Positions 31,217 to 38,023 of a DNA stretch of 38,023 nt are shown piece by piece. The DNA lies in assembly GCA_022791355.1 (NCBI GenBank), contig JAAVYX010000245.1:1-38023 (forward strand), written 5' to 3'. Position numbers and translations under genes: made by a program. The stretch's first letter is position 1, and each line of letters starts with the position of its first letter. The stretch is from Clostridiales bacterium. Its GTDB lineage: Bacteria > Bacillota > Clostridia > Oscillospirales > Acutalibacteraceae. The notes beneath the pieces are model-generated. The model did not search any database and had not been told where the DNA came from. It saw nothing but the letters and a program-made list of their open reading frames with translations.

Positions 31217-32512
31217 TTATTTTACAAATTCGTTAACCTTGTCAATCTCTTCGAGAATGAAGTAAGCCAGCAAAGAGTTGGCCCAAGCAAACCATTCTCT
31301 TGTATACACGGTGGGATCGTTGGAATCAAAACCTTCGTGCATCACTTCGGTACCGCCGTCGCAGGCCATGATGGTGTTGAGCACCTTCGCCTTTTCCGCG
31401 TCATCCTTACAGGTCATAGCTTCCATAACCAGAGCGATATGCCAGATATATCCGGGCGGAGTATGGGGGCTGCCGATGCCCTTGGCAAAGGAACCCTCAT
31501 AATAATAGGGGTTTTTCTTAGAAAGAATATACCTGCGCGTGTTCTGGTAAATGGGATCGTCCATATCGCAATAGCCCAAATAGGGCAGAGAAAGCAGACT
31601 GGGTACATTGGCGTCGTCCATAAAGACAGCGTTGCCCTTACCGTCCACCTCATACGCAAACACCTGACCAAATTCGGGATCGTTCACCACGGCAAACTTG
31701 CGTATACCGGTCTCAATCTCATCTTTTAAACTCTTGGCCGAACGGGCCATATCGGCGTTCTGATAAACGCCGGCGTATATCTCTTCCAGATACCCCAGGA
31801 TCACAACAGCAAACATGTTGGAGGGTACCAGATATCCATACACGCAGGCGTCGTCGCTGGGACGAAAACCGGACCAGGTCATGCCGGTATAGGCCACCTC
31901 GGCCCCCATCCCCTCCCGGGGAAGGGTATCGGTCTCAGGACAGTTAAACCGCTGGAAGCGGTAGGGGGAATTTTCCTCGTGATGCTGTTCCACCCGGAAC
32001 AGATCCAGAATCATACCGGTGCTTTTCAGATACTGCTCGTCGAAAATTGAAGCGTCGCCGGTCTTCTTCCAATATTTATAGGAAATCCAGACAGGGTAGC
32101 ACAGCGAATCGATTTCATACTTGCGCTCCCAAATCCAATCTTTATTTTCGTTAAAATTAGTGGCGTCTCCACCGTGTCCCGCGCCGTTGGCCTCCTCGTT
32201 AAAGGCGTTGGCGTAAGGGTCCAAGGCGATATAACGCATCTGCAGCTTAACCAGGCCGGCAATGGCCTCTTTGATGCCCGGGCAGTCGCACACCCGCAGA
32301 TAATGCATGACCTGGGCGCTGGAATCCCGCAGCCACATGGCGGGAATATCTCCCGTAAAAACATATGTACATCCATCGTCATGGATTTTCGTAGTGGTCT
32401 CCAGGGTGGAATAAAAACAGTTTTTAAACATATTACGCAGCTTGGGATTTTGAATGCCCGCCGCGACCTTATCCATTCTTTGACTCAGTTCAGGGAACTT
32501 CACTTCTGACAA
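31217..32512 (-). CDS. GH125 exo-alpha-1,6-mannosidase
   Basis: The 431-residue cytoplasmic enzyme matches GH125 (formerly DUF1237), metal-independent inverting exo-alpha-1,6-mannosidases that release mannose from non-reducing ends. Conserved blocks are FTGDIPAMWLRDSSAQV near residue 55, DPYANAFNEEANG, MTWSGFRPSDDAC with YGYLVPSNMFAV near 225, and MHEGFDSNDPTVYTREWFAWAN near the end; the Asp and Glu in the last two are consistent with the catalytic acid and base. No signal peptide. The start is uncertain: TTG 32530 lacks a ribosome site, while TTG 32512 lies 8 nt after GGGAG. It is followed closely by the cytoplasmic GH76 gene. Confidence 0.9.
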   Translation of the reverse strand: MSEVKFPELSQRMDKVAAGIQNPKLRNMFKNCFYSTLETTTKIHDDGCTYVFTGDIPAMWLRDSSAQVMHYLRVCDCPGIKEAIAGLVKLQMRYIALDPYANAFNEEANGAGHGGDATNFNENKDWIWERKYEIDSLCYPVWISYKYWKKTGDASIFDEQYLKSTGMILDLFRVEQHHEENSPYRFQRFNCPETDTLPREGMGAEVAYTGMTWSGFRPSDDACVYGYLVPSNMFAVVILGYLEEIYAGVYQNADMARSAKSLKDEIETGIRKFAVVNDPEFGQVFAYEVDGKGNAVFMDDANVPSLLSLPYLGYCDMDDPIYQNTRRYILSKKNPYYYEGSFAKGIGSPHTPPGYIWHIALVMEAMTCKDDAEKAKVLNTIMACDGGTEVMHEGFDSNDPTVYTREWFAWANSLLAYFILEEIDKVNEFVK

Positions 32513-32693
32513 ATCCAACACTCCCGGCAAAATTTTGATGACAGACGCCTAGGGCGCCAACCCTGCCGGGCGTACCGGCGCAGGATGCCAGGCGGCGCCG
32601 GCACGCCTGTTTTGCAGACGCGCCGGCTTACCGTCCGGCCATTCATGATGAACTCAGCTAGAGAAAGTCTTTCCTTGAATCGGCAGGACTTTC

Positions 32694-33911
32694 TTACTTC
32701 TCAGACTTCTCCTCGGGCTTATCCTCAGTCTGCGGAGCGTCAGCCGCCGCCGCGCCGGCGCCCTCGGCAACCTTCTTCTTGCGGAGCACGAACCAATACA
32801 GGCAGAACGCGCCGCCGCCCAGGACGACTACAGCGCCGCCGATAATACCCACGGTAGCGCCCACGTTCATCTTACGGACCGTGTTGGCGCCGCCCTTATT
32901 ATCCTTGTTGGCATTGGCGTTGGCCTTGTTGCCGCTAGCCGTACCGCTTGTCAAAGCGGCCGTATCGGAACCGGTTCCTTCGGGATTCTCACCGTCGGGG
33001 GTTTGACCGTCGGGAGTCTGACCGTCGGGAGTCTGTTCGCCAGGCGTTTGGTCGCCGCCTACGGCGTTGGGGTCAAAATTAGGATCGGTAGGATCGGTGA
33101 TCGTGCCGCCCGGATTACCGCCCGGATTATTATCGTTGCCGCCGGGCTGTTGGGGCTTGGGAAGACTCGTGGTTCCTCCGTCAACAATATTACCCTTCTG
33201 ATCCTCAGGGAAATATTTGGGATTCTCCCAGGAGCAGCCGTCGGCGTTTATCTCATAGATATCGCCGTAAGCAGGCGGGGCCTGGGGAGGCTCCACATAG
33301 TCGGCGTCCAGGTCGATTTTGCTGTAAAAATCGGTATACCAGCTCTCGCCTTCCTCAGAACGCAGGTAGCCGTTCTTAAACTGCTGATAGGCAACCGGAA
33401 TGCCGCCTTCCATTCTCCAATACTGATTGGTGATAGGATCGCTGGTCTGCCAGTTGTTGACGCCGCCGCCCTTGGCGTAATACTCGGCCGCCGCGTCGCG
33501 CATGACGATTACCTCCAGCGTATCGGGATTGGTACAGACAAGCGCCGCCCAATTGTTATAGCTGAAGGAGCCGGATGCGGTAGAATTGCCGCTGTCAAAG
33601 TCCTGGTTGCAAATTTCGTAAACCTGATCGTTCGGGTCCGTTCCAGACCAGTTATGGAGAAACTCGCCGGAAGCGTTGCCGAAGTTAAAATTCCCATCAT
33701 TTTGCTTCTGGGCATGCAACTGGATAGCCCACTGATAGGCCGCTTTATACTTCTGGCTCAATTGATCTTCCTTGCCGGCAAAGCGGCTGGGAAGGCCCTT
33801 TTCGCCAATTGTGCCAACCTCGCTAAGTTCGGCCGCGCCGGCGAAAAGGCCCATAGACAAGGTCGATACAGCCAGTACCGCAGAGACACATGCTGAAACC
33901 AGCTTTTTCAT
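32694..33911 (-). CDS. Membrane-anchored surface protein with LGFP-like module
   Basis: The 405-residue protein has a signal peptide (MKKLVSACVSAVLAVSTLSM, cleaved near residue 27). An LGFP-like module covers about residues 35-200: GLPSRFAGKEDQL, AYQWAIQLHAQKQNDGNF, GEFLHNWSG, NQDFDSGNST, then AYQQFKNGYLRSEEGES. A Pro/Gly/Asn linker has tandem TPDGQ repeats at about 285-310. The C-terminus is a transmembrane helix (VGATVGIIGGAVVVLGGGAF) followed by an acidic cytoplasmic tail, with no sortase motif. It probably displays a glycan- or wall-binding domain. The dockerin pseudogene at 1927-2876 is a paralogue of its N-terminal domain. AGGAGG precedes the ATG. Confidence 0.85.
   Translation of the reverse strand: MKKLVSACVSAVLAVSTLSMGLFAGAAELSEVGTIGEKGLPSRFAGKEDQLSQKYKAAYQWAIQLHAQKQNDGNFNFGNASGEFLHNWSGTDPNDQVYEICNQDFDSGNSTASGSFSYNNWAALVCTNPDTLEVIVMRDAAAEYYAKGGGVNNWQTSDPITNQYWRMEGGIPVAYQQFKNGYLRSEEGESWYTDFYSKIDLDADYVEPPQAPPAYGDIYEINADGCSWENPKYFPEDQKGNIVDGGTTSLPKPQQPGGNDNNPGGNPGGTITDPTDPNFDPNAVGGDQTPGEQTPDGQTPDGQTPDGENPEGTGSDTAALTSGTASGNKANANANKDNKGGANTVRKMNVGATVGIIGGAVVVLGGGAFCLYWFVLRKKKVAEGAGAAAADAPQTEDKPEEKSEK
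32991..33050. repeat. 15-bp tandem repeat encoding a TPDGQ linker
   Basis: Three near-identical 15-bp units (two exact, ACCGTCGGGAGTCTG at 33006-33020 and 33021-33035) and one degenerate copy lie in the linker of the surface protein gene. Whole-codon units would let the linker change length without a frame shift. Confidence 0.7.
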
Positions 33912-33949
33912 ATGATTTTCCTCCTAAAACTTATTCGCGTTTACCGCCG

Positions 33950-33973
33950 GGAGGAGCACCGCAGCGCTCCTCC
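33950..33973 (-). other. Intercistronic hairpin between the two surface protein genes
   Basis: GGAGGAGC (33950-33957) and its complement (33966-33973) form a perfect 8-bp stem with an 8-nt loop, in a wider GC-rich region. No T-run follows; a role as partial terminator or RNA stabiliser is possible. Confidence 0.4.
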
Positions 33974-34056
33974 GGGATTCCCGGCGGGCTAAGAGACGGC
34001 GGGTTTCCCGGTTCCGCATCCATACAAATTATAAGGACTGAGAGGAAACGGGAGGG

Positions 34057-37000
34057 TTATTTCTTTTTGCGAAGCACAACCAGTGCGCCGGCCGCAGCCG
34101 CAGCCAGAAGCACGATGCCCACGACGCCGGCGTCGCCGGTCTTTGCGTTGCCGCCGCTGGTGCCCGACCATTTGTCATAGAACTCCTTGGTTACGCGCTT
34201 CCAGACGCCGTTCTCATCGTAGTAGCCGTACTCGTACTCAATCTCACCGGTCCCATTGTTGCCGTTATTGCCGTCGGGAATAGAGGTGAGATTACCGGGC
34301 GGGTTAGACGTATCGGACGTAGTAGAGCCGCCGCTGGGAACAGAGGAGGACGAAGTTTCTTTACCATAGTCCGGATCGGCCTGAGAGAGCGCCTTGCCGT
34401 TCTGCCAAGCATAAATGTTATAGCTTCGGCCGCTGCCGTTTTCGGCCACGATTCTGATTGTTGCGTTAAAGCTCAAATTGATTTCCGTACCAGGCACAAA
34501 CTCCTGGGCGTTGTATTCAACGGTGCCGTTGGCCGTATCCACCGGGATAACCTCTTCAAGCTTTACTTTCGCCAAATCCACCGTTTCGCCGGGCGCGAAA
34601 TGCACACGGATGCAGTTCTTCAGTTTGGCCGCCGTCTCATCATCCTTGTTTTCATCGGTCAGATGATGATACTCATAGGAAGCCACGTTGCCGCCAACGC
34701 GAATGGAATCCACACGGTTTTCGCCGCTCTTCATAGCGCCGTCGGTCCAGACAACCTTGTCGGAATCCTTTGCGCAGGTGGCGAAGCCATGCTCGAACTG
34801 CATGGAAATGCTACCGTCCTCGGCGATTTCGGGCGCGCTCTGGGGCATGCCCAAAGTCTTGCTGTACTTGAAGGTAAAGCCCGCCAGCGTAATCGTTTCG
34901 TACTCGTTTTCCTTACCGGCATAAATCTCGGAACCAGCCAAGCTGATGTTCTCATAGACCTGCTGGAAGCGGGGCAGCAAGGCAATAGCCGAACCGTTTG
35001 CAGTCATGATCGGATCGCCGTTCTCATCCTCGCCAGGGGTCAGACCCTTAAAAATAATGGTCTTCTGGCTGGAATCACGGGTTTGGGCATGGTATTCGCC
35101 GGTGCCGGTAAACACCTGATAAAGGATATGATGCTCCGCGTCATACTGCAGAGGACCGTCGATGGCTACGCCGGGGTTGATGCCCGACTTATTGGCACCT
35201 TCGTAGGCATCCCGGAAGGTATTCCGGATACTGGCCTTGATCTGGCTGGAATCCAAATCATAGAAGGGAGACTTCTCATCCCGCAGGGCGTTGTTCACGG
35301 CGCTGAAGCTGTTGCCCACGCCGTTGGTCACCCGGTTGACAGCGCCGGTGTTGGTGTAGGTGCCGTAGCTCAGGGAGAACTGCTGATAATAGGTGCCGTC
35401 CATCAGGAACTCATTCTCGGTCGGACAGCCCGACTTATCGAAAGCGTCGTGCTTGATGCCGTCGATATCGGCGACGCCGCCGCGCTCCCAGGCCTCAAAC
35501 ATCTTATTCTTGACGGTGTAGGCCTTGCCGAAGCAAACGTCGGCCGCGATCATCGCCGTGCCCAGTCCCAGACAGTTGTGGGTGCCGCTTCCGTCCACAA
35601 AGAACTGGCGGGAAAGCAGTTCGCCCCAGCCCTCGACGCCGCCGCTGATGACGCCGGGGTCAAAGCCGATGGAACGCTGATAGTTGTACTCTTCCAAAAT
35701 CGCCTCGAACTCAGCAGCCTCCTGCTTGGCGCCGCTGAAGCGGTTCCAGTTGTTCTTGGCCTGGAGGTTCAGGCTGTCAACCTTGGGGAAGGTGTGATCG
35801 TCGGACAGAGTAATCTGTACGGTGTAAACAGCCTGGGCGCCGTCCTCAGAGGTGATTACATACTCCTGACCCAGCTGATCGCGGGCGATGGTGGGATCGG
35901 GGCTGATGGTCGCGCCGGAGGGCAGGGTCACATTGACCGGAACCTTGGCGTACGGGATATATTGACCGCCCTCAACCTTAAACTCGCCCCAGGGATAAAC
36001 CATGGTAATGGTCCGGGCTACGTTGTCGATAGTAGCCTTGATGTCGGCAGTAGCATAGCGCAGCTTATCCTTGGAAACCGAGAAAGATGTAACGCTGTTG
36101 TCGGTGTTCATGTTGCGGGCCTTGATCGAATATTCGGCCGTGTCGCCGCCGCAGGTGACGGTAACCTTGACAGGCGTATTCCAAGACTTGGAAAGGTCGA
36201 TGTTGGCGGAAGGCTGCATGGTAGCGCCCTCGCCCACAAAGGTCACCTCAGGCGTAACAGAAGTCAGATCGATATCGGCATGGGCCACAACCGTGATGGT
36301 CTTGTTCTCCTGATCGACTACGCCCTCGGCGTCTTCAATCTTGAAGGTGGAGATGCCGGCGTTGTTGAGCTTGACAACCGTTACCGTGTACTCCTGGGTA
36401 TTGCCAGCGGCCGCCGTAACCTTGTAGGTGACAGGATTGGTGAAATTCTGCGCGCCGGCGGGGGTGTAGCCCGAGCCGGTGATGGTTACGGTGGGAGTCA
36501 GGGAAGCGAGATTGGCGCTGTCCTTGACAAAGGCGGTAATGGTGTGCGCTTCCTGATCGATGATAGCGGGAGCGGCGTCCTCCGCGAAGGAGAAACCGTC
36601 GATGGTGCAGATGGTGCTCTGGAAGCCGTCGGCAGCCAGAACGCCCTTCTCAAAGGCCATCTTTCCGTCGGCATAGGCGCCGGTGGGCGCGCCGGTAACG
36701 GCCAGGCGAGCGTCCATCGTATCTCCCAGACCGTCAAACGCCCGGACAAGGTCGGCCGGAATCAGCTGCGCACCAACCAGGTTGGCAGTGTCCACAGCCG
36801 CAGCGCTGACAGCCAGGTAAGCCTTGCCGCTGGGACCGGTCAGCTCCTGATAGATGATCTTTCCGTCGGCGGTGATAGCCGCGTTAGCGGCGGCGTAACC
36901 AGCAAACAGGCCCTTGCCGTCGCCGCCAGCCCGCTTATTGCGCTGGTTATAGTCGGCAACAGCGTAACGGAAGGTGTTGTTGGTGATATCCTTGCCTTCC

Positions 37001-37608
37001 TCTCCGCGGCCGGGGAACATATTGTTAATCGTGACCGTGCCGTTTTCCAGCACGCGGATTACGCCCCACATCTGCTGATAGGTGACGTCGCCAACCGTAA
37101 ACTGATTGCTCAGAATTGGCTGGCCGCAGTCGGGAGCGGCGGCGGACATTTCTCCCTTACAGGTGAAGGCCATGCCGATAAAAGGAACGTTCAGCATACC
37201 CCATTTGCGCACCTGACCATCTCCGTTGGTCTGGTTCCAGGGATTGCCCACATTGTCGGTCGTCTGGGTATCGTCGGGCGCCACCCAGTTTTCAAACTGG
37301 ATATGCAGGATATTGTTCCAGCCGTCGTTCAGGTTAAAGTCGGTGCTGCCCTCGTTGGTGGTGCCAATGTTGAAGCCCAGGGTTTCGTTCTGATACTTCA
37401 GCTCGTCGGCGACAGCGGCATATGTGGCCTCCTGATCCTCGGCGGTCACGTTGTCTTTTTTCAGCCAGCTGTAATCGTCGCTGATAGCCGAAGACCAACC
37501 GCTGATCTTTGCCTCATAACCATGCGCGGTCAAGCCTGCGAACGCAGACGCGCAGAGCGACAAGGAGACCAAGAGGGACGCCATGCGCCTCAAGTTCTTT
37601 CTCATCAT
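34057..37608 (-). CDS. Large cell-surface protein with LGFP-like modules, Ig-like repeats and sortase-like C-terminus
   Basis: The 1183-residue protein has a signal peptide (MASLLVSLSLCASAFAGLTAHG) and a first LGFP-like region at about 55-290. Three DUF5018-type Ig-like repeats cover about 340-610 (for example VTYKVTAAAGNTQEYTVTVV and VDQENKTITVVAHADIDLTS). Further LGFP-like modules lie at about 630-950 (SIGFDPGVISGGVEGWGELL, YYQQFSLSYGTYTN, SGINPGVAIDGPLQY). After a Ser/Gly/Asn-rich stretch the C-terminus reads NAKTGD, a hydrophobic helix and RKKK, the layout of a sortase substrate with a non-standard motif. It is probably the surface glycan-binding component of the locus. It is first in the minus-strand cluster, behind a consensus promoter. 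A full GGAGG precedes the double ATG. Confidence 0.85.
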   Translation of the reverse strand: MMRKNLRRMASLLVSLSLCASAFAGLTAHGYEAKISGWSSAISDDYSWLKKDNVTAEDQEATYAAVADELKYQNETLGFNIGTTNEGSTDFNLNDGWNNILHIQFENWVAPDDTQTTDNVGNPWNQTNGDGQVRKWGMLNVPFIGMAFTCKGEMSAAAPDCGQPILSNQFTVGDVTYQQMWGVIRVLENGTVTINNMFPGRGEEGKDITNNTFRYAVADYNQRNKRAGGDGKGLFAGYAAANAAITADGKIIYQELTGPSGKAYLAVSAAAVDTANLVGAQLIPADLVRAFDGLGDTMDARLAVTGAPTGAYADGKMAFEKGVLAADGFQSTICTIDGFSFAEDAAPAIIDQEAHTITAFVKDSANLASLTPTVTITGSGYTPAGAQNFTNPVTYKVTAAAGNTQEYTVTVVKLNNAGISTFKIEDAEGVVDQENKTITVVAHADIDLTSVTPEVTFVGEGATMQPSANIDLSKSWNTPVKVTVTCGGDTAEYSIKARNMNTDNSVTSFSVSKDKLRYATADIKATIDNVARTITMVYPWGEFKVEGGQYIPYAKVPVNVTLPSGATISPDPTIARDQLGQEYVITSEDGAQAVYTVQITLSDDHTFPKVDSLNLQAKNNWNRFSGAKQEAAEFEAILEEYNYQRSIGFDPGVISGGVEGWGELLSRQFFVDGSGTHNCLGLGTAMIAADVCFGKAYTVKNKMFEAWERGGVADIDGIKHDAFDKSGCPTENEFLMDGTYYQQFSLSYGTYTNTGAVNRVTNGVGNSFSAVNNALRDEKSPFYDLDSSQIKASIRNTFRDAYEGANKSGINPGVAIDGPLQYDAEHHILYQVFTGTGEYHAQTRDSSQKTIIFKGLTPGEDENGDPIMTANGSAIALLPRFQQVYENISLAGSEIYAGKENEYETITLAGFTFKYSKTLGMPQSAPEIAEDGSISMQFEHGFATCAKDSDKVVWTDGAMKSGENRVDSIRVGGNVASYEYHHLTDENKDDETAAKLKNCIRVHFAPGETVDLAKVKLEEVIPVDTANGTVEYNAQEFVPGTEINLSFNATIRIVAENGSGRSYNIYAWQNGKALSQADPDYGKETSSSSVPSGGSTTSDTSNPPGNLTSIPDGNNGNNGTGEIEYEYGYYDENGVWKRVTKEFYDKWSGTSGGNAKTGDAGVVGIVLLAAAAAGALVVLRKKK

Positions 37609-37846
37609 TTGTTTCCTCCAGTCATGATAATAATTGCCCAGTCCATCTATGTAAAGCGAAAGCGTTAGAGAGGCGTCCGCCGCCCTCGCTTTATCCCGAA
37701 GATCCTCCCCGCTTGAAGCGCGTTGTTTTGGCAGGCCATTTTCCGCTCAAGCAAAGCTTGTTTCCCTTCTTTCTATACATATATAAAGAAGGAGCGGGAC
37801 ATTCGCAAAATCAACATTTTATCTGGCAGAGAATATTACGGGATTG
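37609..37846 (-). promoter_or_regulatory. Long 5' leader of the surface protein / mannan cluster
   Basis: About 235 nt separate the predicted transcription start from the ATG. Two small perfect hairpins are present: CCTTCTTT/AAAGAAGG at 37765-37792 (12-nt loop) and CAAGC/GCTTG at 37748-37760 (3-nt loop). No known riboswitch signature was recognised. Confidence 0.4.
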
Positions 37847-37853
37847 TTTCATA

Positions 37854-37882
37854 ATTATAAAGTAAATCTCGTGATTTGTCAA
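37854..37882 (-). promoter_or_regulatory. Consensus promoter of the mannan cluster
   Basis: On the minus strand TTGACA (37882-37877), exactly 17 bp, then TATAAT (37859-37854): a perfect sigma-A promoter, reading towards the large surface protein gene. The IS end lies about 25 bp upstream of the -35 box. Confidence 0.85.
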
Positions 37883-37906
37883 CCAATATGTAGATTTTAA
37901 CAACTA

Positions 37907-38023
37907 GGGCTTGTTTGAAAAATAAATATTGCACAAATCAAATAAAAGTGCGAAAATAGGGCCATGAAGCGATATGAATTGACAAAAGAACAATGGGAAC
38001 GCGTGAAGAAGCTGCTTCCAGCA
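37907..38023 (+). mobile_element. Left end of an IS5-family insertion sequence (truncated by window)
   Basis: The sequence changes from leader DNA to GGGCTTGTTTGAAAAATAA at about 37907, a plausible terminal repeat after CTA, and the transposase start follows 57 bp later. The right end is outside the window, so the terminal repeat and target duplication cannot be confirmed. Confidence 0.6.
37964..38023 (+). CDS. IS5-family transposase, first 20 codons
   Basis: The window ends after MKRYELTKEQWERVKKLLPA, the characteristic N-terminus of IS5/IS1031-type transposases (DUF4096 helix, consensus-like YELTxEQWxxIxxLLP). The rest of the gene is outside the window, so activity cannot be judged. It reads away from the mannan cluster. 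Confidence 0.8.
   Translation, partial: MKRYELTKEQWERVKKLLPA

Noticed and set aside
34600-37668. A 1022-codon open frame on the plus strand opposite the large surface protein
   Set aside because: It is the antisense shadow of a GC-rich gene. The minus frame has a signal peptide, repeats, sorting signal and ribosome site; the plus frame gives a Gly/Val/Leu/Ile-rich sequence with no start site or domain.
37645-37668. A cre-like sequence TGTAAAGCGAAAGCG before the surface protein gene
   Set aside because: The spacing of the half-sites is off by one from the CcpA consensus and the palindrome is poor; not enough to call a catabolite repression site.
1-38023. CRISPR arrays, rRNA or tRNA genes, phage genes
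   Set aside because: Looked for regularly spaced repeats, tRNA cloverleaf strings and phage structural or integrase signatures; none were seen.

Overview
The window looks like a chromosomal piece of a GC-rich, Gram-positive gut-type Clostridia, probably Oscillospiraceae/Ruminococcaceae or a relative. The reasons are strong AGGAGG-type ribosome sites, lipoprotein signal peptides, a type I dockerin, a sortase-like C-terminus, sugar ABC transporters with no ATPase gene beside them, and PduL used without microcompartment genes. The assignment is inference from gene content; no rRNA or tRNA gene is present.

Left part (1-11,900) is a mixed region. In order it holds: the 3' end of a CorC/HlyC-type CBS protein; an intergenic stretch with nested inverted repeats; a Cof-type HAD phosphatase; a broken dockerin protein gene (start codon replaced by ACG, plus a 5-bp tandem duplication that shifts the frame); rpsT; a GNAT remnant; pduL; a family 4 uracil-DNA glycosylase preceded by a strong promoter and a leader that folds as a multi-branched RNA; a low-GC HEPN-like gene; a transglutaminase-like protein overlapping a DUF2161 nuclease-fold protein; an AraC regulator with a DUF3267 membrane protein; and two GNAT acetyltransferases.

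Middle part (11,812-23,797, minus strand) is one long transport operon. A promoter at 23,768-23,797 is followed by a 60-bp-spaced direct repeat. The genes are a 1022-residue solute-binding protein with two N-terminal beta-sandwich-like modules, a permease pair, an NHL/TPR/YIP1 membrane protein, a DUF5696 protein and a second permease pair. A terminator ends the operon at 11,812-11,849.

Right part (23,805-37,882, minus strand) is a glycan locus. It encodes two large surface proteins with LGFP-like modules, a GH125 exo-alpha-1,6-mannosidase, four GH76 endo-alpha-1,6-mannanase-family proteins (three lipoproteins, one without signal peptide) and a lipoprotein sugar-binding protein. A consensus promoter lies 5' of the cluster, and the first codons of an IS5-type transposase lie at the window edge just upstream of it.

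Together the middle and right parts read as an alpha-1,6-mannan backbone utilisation system. Surface proteins would bind the glycan, anchored GH76 enzymes would cut it, ABC transporters would import the oligosaccharides, and cytoplasmic GH76 plus GH125 would reduce them to mannose. No side-chain mannosidase (GH92/GH38) and no transporter ATPase is encoded here. The most novel-looking items are the structured RNA before udg, this Gram-positive mannan locus with its unusual accessory transport proteins, and the doubly disrupted dockerin paralogue of the locus's surface protein.
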